From Methanobacteriota archaeon (lineage in GTDB: Archaea; Thermoplasmatota; Thermoplasmata; RBG-16-68-12; EA-27), in the NCBI GenBank assembly GCA_016207545.1, contig JACQPO010000046.1, positions 1 to 9,048 of the forward strand: 9,048 nucleotides of DNA, written 5' to 3'. Position numbers and translations under genes: made by a program. The notes under the pieces are model-generated. The model had not been told where the DNA came from. It did not search any database and saw only the letters and a program-made list of their open reading frames with translations. Positions 1-4,970 of the stretch are shown here, piece after piece. The number at the start of each line of letters is the position of its first letter. The stretch's first letter is position 1.

Positions 1-254
1 CCCATGCCGGAGGCTGTCGCGATCGCCTTCGCGCCGACTTCGAGTTCCGCCATCACGTCCTCGAGGACACGCGTCGTCGGGTTCCCCCACCGCGTGTAGA
101 ACGCCTCGGGCCCGTGCATGAGGGAGAACATCGCGCCCTGCTTCGCGCTCTCCAACCGCCACGTGGTCGCGAGGTTCACGGGCTCGACGATTGGGGCGTG
201 CCCCTTCCCCTTGCGCGGGTGGACGACTGCGGTCTCCGGCTTCCGGCGTGCCAT
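1..254 (-). CDS. Cys/Met-metabolism PLP-dependent enzyme, N-terminal part (runs off left edge)
   Basis: The first 84 residues are visible, from an ATG at 254 to the window edge. They contain the N-terminal pattern of the cystathionine gamma-synthase / O-acetylhomoserine sulfhydrylase / methionine gamma-lyase family: PIVEPVNLATTW, then FYTRWGNPTTRVLEDVMAELE and ATASGM at the edge. The Y-x-R-x-GNPT stretch normally contributes to the PLP phosphate and active site of the neighbouring subunit, and the ASGM segment sits in the PLP-binding fold. The catalytic lysine lies beyond the window. Known role: these enzymes make or cleave C-S bonds in methionine and cysteine metabolism in the cytoplasm; the exact reaction cannot be told from this part. 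The start is favoured because a TATA-like element lies 27 bp upstream. It is on the same strand as the iron permease but separated by 91 bp with its own promoter, so probably a separate unit. Confidence 0.85.
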   Translation of the reverse strand, partial: MARRKPETAVVHPRKGKGHAPIVEPVNLATTWRLESAKQGAMFSLMHGPEAFYTRWGNPTTRVLEDVMAELEVGAKAIATASGM

Positions 255-275
255 GGCGCGCGGTAGTACGGGGAC

Positions 276-290
276 TCGTAAAAGGTTTAG
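276..290 (-). promoter_or_regulatory. TATA/BRE-type promoter of the PLP enzyme gene
   Basis: On the minus strand this reads CTAAACCTTTTACGA. The centre of the AT-rich core lies about 27 bp from the ATG at 254, the spacing expected for an archaeal leaderless transcript. The same core (AAACCTT-) recurs before other genes in the window. Inferred from sequence and spacing only. Confidence 0.55.
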
Positions 291-345
291 CGCCGCAAGG
301 GACGCTCTCGGGGTCCCTTCTCTCGCCGCGGGTCCAACCGAAGTC

Positions 346-1257
346 TCACTGCGCGTCGAGCTCTTCGCTCGCGGCGCGCCCCACGGACCGCTTCAATGTG
401 CGCCACGCTTGGCGAAGGGGGCGGGTCACGATCGCAATCCTCCCCGTCTTGATGCCCCAATATGCAAGCGCGGTGAACACCCAATACGACACGTATGCGA
501 CGACCTCGAGCTGGGTCGGGTTATCGTTGTAGCCCACGAGGCCCCGGAGGAGGTTGCCGATGGGATTCGACGGGCCGTCGGAAAACGTCAGGGAGAGGTC
601 GTACACGGTCCCGCTGAGCCACGGCAGCACGCCTGCCTCCTGCAGCTCGTGGATGCCCAGCGCGAACAGACCGGCCGCAATGATGATTAGGACAAGGCCC
701 GTGACCTGGAAGAACCGCCGCAGGTTGATTTTCCACGAGGCGGCGAAGACACCGTACCCGAGGAAGGCCGCAACGAGCAAGCCGATGCCGACGCCGGCCG
801 CAACGTCCGCGGGCGGCGTCGAGCCCGCCAACCCGGCCATGAACAGGACGGTCTCCATGCCCTCGCGGAACACGGCGATGAACGCGAGGGAGGCAAGACC
901 CATGACTTGGCGGCGGTTCACGAGGAGGTCGATCCGTTGTTCCACATGCTGGCGGATGTTCTTGGCGGCCTTCATCATCCACAGGACCATCGACGTGAGG
1001 ACGACGACCGCAAGGATGGCGGCGAAGCCCTCGAAAAGCTCCTCTGCCGTCCCTTCGAACTCCCCGATGAGTAGGGCAAACAACGCGGCCGCCGCGAGAC
1101 TTGCCAGGACGGCGAGACCGGCGCCGAGATACACGAATCGGTGCAGCGGCTTCTGTTCAATCTTCGTCAAGTACGCGAGGATGATCCCGATGACCAGCGC
1201 TGCTTCAATCCCTTCCCGAAGCCCGATGATGAGCCCCGGGACCACACCAACCGCCAT
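346..1257 (-). CDS. FTR1/EfeU-type iron permease
   Basis: A 303-residue polytopic membrane protein. Two copies of the iron-binding REGxE signature of the FTR1 (oxidase-dependent iron transporter) family are present: REGIE at about residues 14-18 in the first helix and REGME at about 131-135. About seven hydrophobic segments alternate with short charged loops, as is usual in the family, and the C-terminus is a short basic tail. Known role: high-affinity iron transport across the cytoplasmic membrane. No EfeO, EfeB or multicopper oxidase partner is next to it. A TTG at 1308 would extend the frame by 17 codons (MWAPDRV...), but the TATA element at 1316-1325 places transcription start near 1293, downstream of that codon, so the ATG at 1257 is chosen. 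It is divergent from the DtxR-family gene, and an operator-like palindrome abuts its promoter, so iron-dependent repression is the natural inference. Confidence 0.93.
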   Translation of the reverse strand: MAVGVVPGLIIGLREGIEAALVIGIILAYLTKIEQKPLHRFVYLGAGLAVLASLAAAALFALLIGEFEGTAEELFEGFAAILAVVVLTSMVLWMMKAAKNIRQHVEQRIDLLVNRRQVMGLASLAFIAVFREGMETVLFMAGLAGSTPPADVAAGVGIGLLVAAFLGYGVFAASWKINLRRFFQVTGLVLIIIAAGLFALGIHELQEAGVLPWLSGTVYDLSLTFSDGPSNPIGNLLRGLVGYNDNPTQLEVVAYVSYWVFTALAYWGIKTGRIAIVTRPLRQAWRTLKRSVGRAASEELDAQ

Positions 1258-1314
1258 GACGCACGCACTCCGCGTTCCGGCCGTCCGAACCCGGTCGGGC
1301 GCCCACAAACGCGC

Positions 1315-1331
1315 CCGTATATAAGGTTTCG
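1315..1331 (-). promoter_or_regulatory. Promoter of the iron permease gene (BRE + TATA)
   Basis: The minus strand reads CGAAACCTTATATACG. TTATATAC (about 1317-1324) is the strongest TATA box in the window and GAAACC just upstream fits a BRE. Transcription is predicted to begin near 1293, giving about 36 nt of leader before the ATG at 1257. The BRE overlaps the operator-like palindrome at 1327-1342. Confidence 0.65.
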
Positions 1332-1342
1332 GCGGGCCGAAA
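1327..1342. promoter_or_regulatory. Operator-like palindrome 1 (DtxR/IdeR type)
   Basis: TTTCGGCGGGCCGAAA is a perfect inverted repeat with 7-bp arms around a 2-bp centre. It resembles the known TTAGGC..GCCTAA form of DtxR/IdeR/SirR-family operators. It overlaps the BRE of the permease promoter, so a bound repressor would block TFB/TBP there. Binding by the adjacent regulator is inferred. Confidence 0.7.
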
Positions 1343-1356
1343 TCTCAGGGCTTAGC

Positions 1357-1372
1357 TTTCGGCGCGCCTAAA
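1357..1372. promoter_or_regulatory. Operator-like palindrome 2 (DtxR/IdeR type)
   Basis: TTTCGGCGCGCCTAAA is a near-copy of the palindrome at 1327-1342, with 6 of 7 arm positions paired. The centres of the two sites are 30 bp apart, close to three helical turns, so bound dimers would lie on the same face. It runs into CTAAATAAA, an AT-rich stretch that could be a second TATA for the plus-strand regulator gene, which would allow autoregulation. Confidence 0.65.
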
Positions 1373-1409
1373 TAAACCCTCCGCACGTACGATGGGCACG
1401 GATGAGAGC

Positions 1410-1420
1410 AAAGGTTTATC
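1410..1420 (+). promoter_or_regulatory. TATA-like promoter of the DtxR-family gene
   Basis: AAAGGTTTATC has its AT-rich core centred about 30 bp before the ATG at 1448, suiting a leaderless or nearly leaderless mRNA. This rules against the TTG at 1427 as start, since it would lie upstream of or at the transcription start. Confidence 0.5.
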
Positions 1421-1447
1421 GCGCCCTTGTCCGTGGGGCACTCGCCA

Positions 1448-1891
1448 ATGCCCGCGCTCGGTGCCTACAGCGAAAACGTCGAGATGTACCTCAAGACGAT
1501 CTTCCTCCTCGCGAAGGAGGGGGAGGGCCGCGCGAAGACGGGGGACATCTCCCGCGAGCTGCCCGTCTCTCCGTCGAGTGTGACAGAGATGCTCGACAAG
1601 CTGCAGAAGGAGGGGTTCGTCCGCCACGCGAAGTATCAGGGCGCGACCCTCACGCGGGAGGGCGACGCCTACGCGCGGCGCATCCTGCGGAAGCACTGCG
1701 TGATCGAGCGGTTCATGGTCACGACGCTCCACTACCCGAAGGGCCGGTTCCACGACGAGGCGTGCAAGATGGAACACGTCGTGACCGACGAGACCGAGCG
1801 CCGGCTGCGGAAGCTCGTGGGGCAGCCCGACACGTGCCCGGATTGCTACGATCTTCGGAAGCACTACTGCTCCCTATTGTTCGCCCGGTGA
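1448..1891 (+). CDS. DtxR/IdeR-family metal-dependent transcriptional repressor
   Basis: A 147-residue protein with an N-terminal winged helix (about residues 8-72; recognition part SPSSVTEMLDKLQKEG) and a metal-binding/dimerisation domain (about 73-145). All ligands known from DtxR and IdeR can be aligned: Met13 in EMYLKTI, Cys106, Glu109 and His110 in ACKMEH for the primary site; His83, Glu87 and His102 for the ancillary site. Met and Cys in these places favour an iron sensor over a manganese sensor. There is no SH3-like third domain; the protein ends in a cysteine cluster, CPDC at 130-133 and Cys141. Known role: with Fe2+ bound, the dimer represses iron uptake genes. Divergence from an FTR1 permease and two operator-like palindromes between them support this. 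The frame opens at a TTG (1427), but the ATG at 1448 fits the promoter better. Confidence 0.93.
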   Translation: MPALGAYSENVEMYLKTIFLLAKEGEGRAKTGDISRELPVSPSSVTEMLDKLQKEGFVRHAKYQGATLTREGDAYARRILRKHCVIERFMVTTLHYPKGRFHDEACKMEHVVTDETERRLRKLVGQPDTCPDCYDLRKHYCSLLFAR

Positions 1892-1900
1892 GCTCGGGAC

Positions 1901-1910
1901 AAACCTTATC
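1901..1910 (+). promoter_or_regulatory. TATA-like promoter of the 35-codon ORF
   Basis: AAACCTTATC is centred 26-27 bp before the ATG at 1934, the same element and spacing as at other genes here. It suggests that a real gene once started at 1934. Confidence 0.5.
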
Positions 1911-1933
1911 GGGGCCAGCCCCTGCGCGGGCCA

Positions 1934-2041
1934 ATGCGCATCCCCGGAGTCCTCATCGTCGCGGTGGTCGCCGCGCTCGTCCTCCCTTCCCTCGCCCCGC
2001 CCGTCGCCGCTGGGCCGGAGCCGCCGACGTTCAAGCCTTGA
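1934..2041 (+). CDS. Signal-peptide stub (35 residues), probable remnant of a truncated secreted protein gene
   Basis: The reading frame encodes MRIPGVLIVAVVAALVLP, a textbook signal-peptide start, followed by a likely cleavage region (PPVAAG) and only ten more residues before TGA. A promoter-like element stands at the proper distance. This looks like the first exported segment of a secreted protein whose body has been lost: immediately after the stop, in the same frame, sequence related to the end of the upstream DtxR gene begins. It is too short to have a mature domain. It could instead be a genuine small membrane peptide; nothing in the sequence decides this. Expression is plausible, function is unknown. 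Confidence 0.35.
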   Translation: MRIPGVLIVAVVAALVLPSLAPPVAAGPEPPTFKP

Positions 2042-2050
2042 CGGGAGTCG

Positions 2051-2335
2051 CATTACCCGAGGCACCGGTTTCGCGCCGAGGCGTGCAAGATCGTGCATGT
2101 CGTGACCGACGAAACCACCCTCCGACTTCGGAAGAGAGCCGGGCATCCGGGTGCGTGCCCGGACTGCCACGATCTCCGGAAAAACTACTGCTCTCGGTTG
2201 TTCGCCCGATGGCTTCTGGTCATTCATCGACACACTTGGCGTCGCCACAATGACGTCCAATTTCCGCCTTCCTCTCAACCGACCTTTGGATTCGTATCGA
2301 TGAATCCTCGACAATTCTCATCTAGAGTGGACTGA
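2051..2335 (+). pseudogene. Decayed partial duplicate of the DtxR-family gene (C-terminal domain only)
   Basis: Positions 2051-2209 align without gaps to 1730-1888, the last 53 codons of the intact regulator; 37 of 53 residues are identical (HYP, EACK, HVVTDET, RLRK, CPDC, DLRK, YCS, LFAR). The winged helix is entirely missing. Two metal ligands are changed: ancillary His to Arg (FRAEAC) and primary Glu to Val (CKIVH), so it could not bind iron as the intact protein does. The original TGA has become CGA TGG, so the frame runs on through unrelated sequence to a stop at 2333-2335. Only a GTG at 2093 offers an internal start, and no promoter is evident near it. I interpret it as the tail of a diverged paralogue left after a duplication and deletion. 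A translated small protein starting at 2093 cannot be excluded. Confidence 0.75.
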
Positions 2336-2356
2336 TTCTCCCCTTACGGTGTTTCG

Positions 2357-3115
2357 ATGTCACGCGCCGTAAAAGTCGCGAAAAAGATGGTCGCGCCACG
2401 AATCCTCGAGTTCCCGAGCCTCCGGTTTCTGCTCGTGGCGGGAATCCTCCTGCTTCTCGTCATGCCGGTGACCCCGACCGCCAGCGCTGGAGGCAAGTTT
2501 TATTTCCCGAACGCGAACTGGAGCGCTTTCTGGGGGGCGAATCCGCGTTCCGGTGGTCCATGCGGAGGAAACCCCGTTTACGTGTCCCCACACGCCTACC
2601 CAAGCGACGGCAAAGTCGTGATGGACACGGCGTCTTGGGCAATGTGGTGTGGAGCGTATTCGATTGACGCATGGGCGGGATTCTGGAGCACAGGATTCAC
2701 GGTCCCTTCGGACGGAAACCGAAAGATCACCTTCGCATGGAGGATTTCGTGGGATGCCTACGTGGCGACGGGAGTATGCTGGTTTGGCGCAACCGTGGGC
2801 GAGGGTCAAATCCGGTTTGGGGCTAACGTGTTCGACGAGTCGGCGTATGCCTGGAAGCTCAATTCGGATGCGGTCAGATTCGTCTGGAACACGGGGACCC
2901 TTCGTTGCGGACTTTCCTCGGCGAGCTCGCAGGACGACGCCTACTATTTCGTCACGTTTGACGCGTACCTGTTCGCCGGCCACACGTACAAGTTCTACAC
3001 GTACCTCTACTCCCACACTCTCGCGGGAGCTACGGGCACCGGCGCAGCGGACGCAAGGAATAACATCGGTTCGAGCGGGGATTTCGCACAACTCCGATAC
3101 GTATACGTGAGGTAA
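2357..3115 (+). CDS. Secreted protein of unknown function
   Basis: A 252-residue protein with a basic N-terminal region (SRAVKVAKK), a strongly hydrophobic segment at about residues 22-38 and a likely signal-peptidase site after TPTASA (about residue 44). The mature part, about 208 residues, has no membrane segment, is rich in Tyr, Trp, Phe, Gly and Ser with alternating hydrophobic patterns typical of beta-sheet proteins, and has four cysteines (about 69, 98, 141, 184) that could form two disulfides. No known catalytic motif is recognised. The ATG at 2357 is taken; an ATG at 2387 would give a shorter signal peptide that is also workable. No clear promoter or Shine-Dalgarno site is visible. 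Its DNA is less GC-rich than that of the metabolic genes around, suggesting recent acquisition. I recognise no family. Confidence 0.8.
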   Translation: MSRAVKVAKKMVAPRILEFPSLRFLLVAGILLLLVMPVTPTASAGGKFYFPNANWSAFWGANPRSGGPCGGNPVYVSPHAYPSDGKVVMDTASWAMWCGAYSIDAWAGFWSTGFTVPSDGNRKITFAWRISWDAYVATGVCWFGATVGEGQIRFGANVFDESAYAWKLNSDAVRFVWNTGTLRCGLSSASSQDDAYYFVTFDAYLFAGHTYKFYTYLYSHTLAGATGTGAADARNNIGSSGDFAQLRYVYVR

Positions 3116-3145
3116 CGCCGCGCGTCCTCCCCGAACCACGAAACG

Positions 3146-3182
3146 CGCAGGAGTCGCCAGCCGCTCGAACCGGCCTCCTGCG
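3146..3182. repeat. Stem-loop downstream of the secreted-protein gene
   Basis: CGCAGGAG (3146-3153) and CTCCTGCG (3175-3182) are perfect 8-bp inverted arms; an inner GCC/GGC pair extends the stem after a 2-nt bulge, leaving a loop of about 13 nt. It begins about 30 bp after the stop at 3115. It may stabilise or end the mRNA; there is only a weak T-rich run (CCTTTCT) after it, so a terminator is not proven. Confidence 0.4.
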
Positions 3183-3309
3183 GGTCACCTTTCTCGGAAT
3201 CGCGCGCGACAACTGGAATGTGGAGAGCTGAGTCGAGATAGGCCCTCCCCCAGAACTCCCTCGAGGGGAGTAAGGCCAACCCAAGAATCTCGTGGATCGC
3301 GGCGGTTAC

Positions 3310-3368
3310 GGCTGTGGAGTGCCTGCCATGGGTCCGACGACGGCGTCTTACCCTTCACGCCCACAGCC
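3310..3368. repeat. Inverted repeat pair enclosing a smaller hairpin
   Basis: GGCTGTGG (3310-3317) and CCACAGCC (3361-3368) are perfect 8-bp arms separated by 43 nt. Between them GACG/CGTC (within 3335-3346) can form a small hairpin. The arrangement could fold as an RNA with a closing stem, or be a chance or relic structure. No known RNA family is recognised; it does not match a tRNA. Confidence 0.25.
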
Positions 3369-3570
3369 AAGGACGGCGCGTGCTTTGCGCGTGGTACGTT
3401 TCTGGTACAGTCCCGGCATCAAAACGATGAGAGAATCCCCCGTGCTGGTAGCTCAACTCAAATAGCGACTTACGAATGCGGAACTGCAATGACCTCCCAG
3501 GTGGCCCCGAAGTTCGCGGAGGGTTGGGAACACGAAACGACGTCTGTCGCGACCGATATTTCCGCGAGCG

Positions 3571-3577
3571 GTGGAGA
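3571..3577 (+). promoter_or_regulatory. Shine-Dalgarno site of the small winged-helix regulator
   Basis: GTGGAGA, with GGAG about 4 nt ahead of the ATG at 3581, is the clearest ribosome-binding site in the window. It decides for 3581 over the upstream in-frame ATG at 3476. Confidence 0.45.
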
Positions 3578-3580
3578 TCC

Positions 3581-3964
3581 ATGCTCGAGCAAGTGAGCAG
3601 GATTAGAAGAAGCGATCAGGAAGCCATAGTGGAAGAGACCTTGGAACTCCTGAGGTTTCTCGTTCTGCGGTCAAGGGGAGGACAGAACCGCGCCCGGATT
3701 CTGGGGCTCTTGTTGGAGTGTCCGAGGAACGCACACGACATCGCCCTTGAGCTAAGGTTGAACTATGGAACCGTCACTTGTCACCTCAAGCGACTCGCAG
3801 AGGCGGGGCTAGTTCATCCGCTTGCGTCTCGTCGGTACGCACGGCCGTTCACCGCCTCCCCGCTGTTGAAAAGGAATCCCTCCCTACTGACGACCCTCTC
3901 CACCAGGAGGAAAATACAGCAGAACCCGCGGAAAGCACCTCCCGCACGAGATGGGTCGGCCTAG
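3581..3964 (+). CDS. Small winged-helix (ArsR/MarR-like) transcriptional regulator
   Basis: 127 residues from the ATG at 3581. An N-terminal helix (about 12-30) leads into a winged helix at about 31-85: the pattern RGGQNRARILGLLLECPRNAHDIALE, then the recognition helix NYGTVTCHLKRLAEAGLV, is typical of archaeal ArsR-like HTH proteins that respond to unknown signals. The following YARPFTASPLL probably forms the wing and last strand. The C-terminal 25 residues are basic and unstructured in appearance (TRRKIQQNPRKAPPAR). No sensor domain, cysteine ligand set or membrane segment is present, so the signal is unknown. The frame opens at 3476, but the extra 35 residues are not family-like. It is codirectional with the secreted-protein gene, 465 bp away, and convergent with the next gene. 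Local base composition is lower in GC than the flanks. Confidence 0.7.
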   Translation: MLEQVSRIRRSDQEAIVEETLELLRFLVLRSRGGQNRARILGLLLECPRNAHDIALELRLNYGTVTCHLKRLAEAGLVHPLASRRYARPFTASPLLKRNPSLLTTLSTRRKIQQNPRKAPPARDGSA

Positions 3965-4029
3965 GTTCCTGGGTCCGCTTGCTCATCCCGAGGACGAGAG
4001 CTTGCACTCCAACGCCCCGAAGCAGCGGC

Positions 4030-4923
4030 CTACCACTTCACGAACCATTCGCAGTGGCCGTCGCCCGCGCGCACGCAGTGGGTCTTCGTGACGGTCCCCT
4101 TCACGCCGCGAACGCGCAGGATACCCTCGTACGTCCCCTGCACGAGCGCGCACATCGTCGGGGTGGGCGACCAATCGTAGTGGAAGAACAGCGCCCACCG
4201 CTTCCCCGTCTTCACCTCGAGCCGCCCGTAGTTCCACTCCTTGTGCCACACCTCGGGCGCCTTGTCCGCGAGCCGCTCGAGGGAGACGACGCGGAGAATC
4301 TGCTCCTTGATCGTGGAAATCGCGGGCGCCGCATAGGAGGACAGCTCCCGGACGAAATCGTAAGACCCGTCCCCGAACGCGTTCTCGAGGAGCTCGAGGA
4401 ACTCGTCGTAGGCGTCCATCGACAGCCACGTATCCTCCGTGATCTGGTCCGGATCCACGGACCACCGCGAGAGGGCCTTCTTGACCTCGGGCTCGCCTTT
4501 CGTGCGGCGGAGCCATGCGATGCACCGCGTCGCGAAGGCGCCCCGGAGCTTCGGGACGAACCCCAGGGTTACGGGTCCCCGGCTCGGCGCCGCGAACCGG
4601 GCGCTCGAGTTTCGGGAGAATACGATGAGACTCGCGCCGCTCGGCGTAATCGCGTATAGGCGTCCCTTCGCCTTCGAGTCCGGGGTGAGGCACTCCACGA
4701 GGCCCCGATCGCTCAGCTGCCGGAGCGACCGGCTCACGTGGGAAATCCGGAGCCCGGTGTCCTCCGCGAGCTGTCTCGGCAGTTGGGGTTTCGCGGCGAG
4801 GGAGTGCAACACCCTCTCGCGATATCGACTCGAGGCGACGAAACTAAAGTCCATCCAGAGGCGGCTCCTTGCGCGCGCCCCGCCCTCCCCCGCCACCTGG
4901 GAGCGGGATTCCTCCCGACTCAT
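4030..4923 (-). CDS. Winged-helix regulator with C-terminal V4R-like sensor domain
   Basis: 297 residues from the ATG at 4923. After a polar N-terminal tail comes a winged helix (about 25-95): MDFSFVASSRYRERVLHSL, then SHVSRSLRQLSDRGLVECL as recognition helix and KGRLYAIT as wing, a pattern common in archaeal regulators. The rest (about 125-297) is an alpha/beta domain ending in THCVRAGDGHCEWFVKW; the C-x(4)-GD-x(2)-C-E-[WF] ending is characteristic of V4R and related sensor domains that bind small ligands or metals. Inference: a one-component regulator sensing a small molecule. The start at 4923 is supported by a TATA-like element 27 bp upstream; a second ATG at 4854, just before the HTH, is an alternative. 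The reading frame stays open upstream as far as 5496, but that part is a shadow of the LarE-like gene. Target genes are unknown. Confidence 0.75.
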   Translation of the reverse strand: MSREESRSQVAGEGGARARSRLWMDFSFVASSRYRERVLHSLAAKPQLPRQLAEDTGLRISHVSRSLRQLSDRGLVECLTPDSKAKGRLYAITPSGASLIVFSRNSSARFAAPSRGPVTLGFVPKLRGAFATRCIAWLRRTKGEPEVKKALSRWSVDPDQITEDTWLSMDAYDEFLELLENAFGDGSYDFVRELSSYAAPAISTIKEQILRVVSLERLADKAPEVWHKEWNYGRLEVKTGKRWALFFHYDWSPTPTMCALVQGTYEGILRVRGVKGTVTKTHCVRAGDGHCEWFVKW

Positions 4924-4944
4924 GTCCCCGTCGGATTCCCGTGT

Positions 4945-4957
4945 AGCGATATGAACG
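4945..4957 (-). promoter_or_regulatory. TATA-like promoter of the V4R-like regulator
   Basis: The minus strand reads CGTTCATATCGCT, with CATATC centred about 27 bp from the ATG at 4923. It lies between that gene and the stop of the LarE-like gene (4971), suggesting separate transcription of the two codirectional genes. Confidence 0.45.
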
Positions 4958-4970
4958 TTGCCTCGGTCCG

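Larger units (their letters stand above)
3116..3580. other. 465-bp stretch with no recognised gene
   Basis: Only short open frames occur on either strand, none with a recognisable domain. The stretch holds a stem-loop just after the secreted-protein gene (3146-3182), a short inverted repeat at 3256-3270 (CTCCCTCGAGGGGAG) and a wider inverted repeat pair at 3310-3317 / 3361-3368. The upstream part of the following regulator frame (3476-3580) is open but looks non-coding: it is rich in Arg, Gly and Asn and lies ahead of the only start with a ribosome-binding site. Promoters for the downstream gene are presumably here but none stands out. Confidence 0.5.

Noticed and set aside
1258..1308. 17-codon N-terminal extension of the permease from TTG 1308
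   Set aside because: The start would lie upstream of the transcription start predicted from the TATA box at 1317-1324, and the added residues are not membrane-like.
554..1324. 256-residue plus-strand frame opposite the iron permease
   Set aside because: It lies antisense to a clear FTR1 gene, has Arg/Ser/Thr/Pro-rich composition and no domain pattern; typical shadow in GC-rich DNA.
1402..2253. 283-residue plus-strand frame across the repressor gene and remnant
   Set aside because: It overlaps the well-supported DtxR gene in another frame and is Arg/Pro/Ala-rich with no recognisable motif.
3146..3182. Possible tRNA because the minus strand contains GGTTCGA
   Set aside because: No acceptor, D-arm or anticodon stem can be built around it; only a simple stem-loop fits.
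3778..4659. 293-residue plus-strand frame over the winged-helix and V4R-like genes
   Set aside because: It overlaps both supported genes in wrong frames, and its sequence is low-complexity Arg/Pro/Glu-rich.
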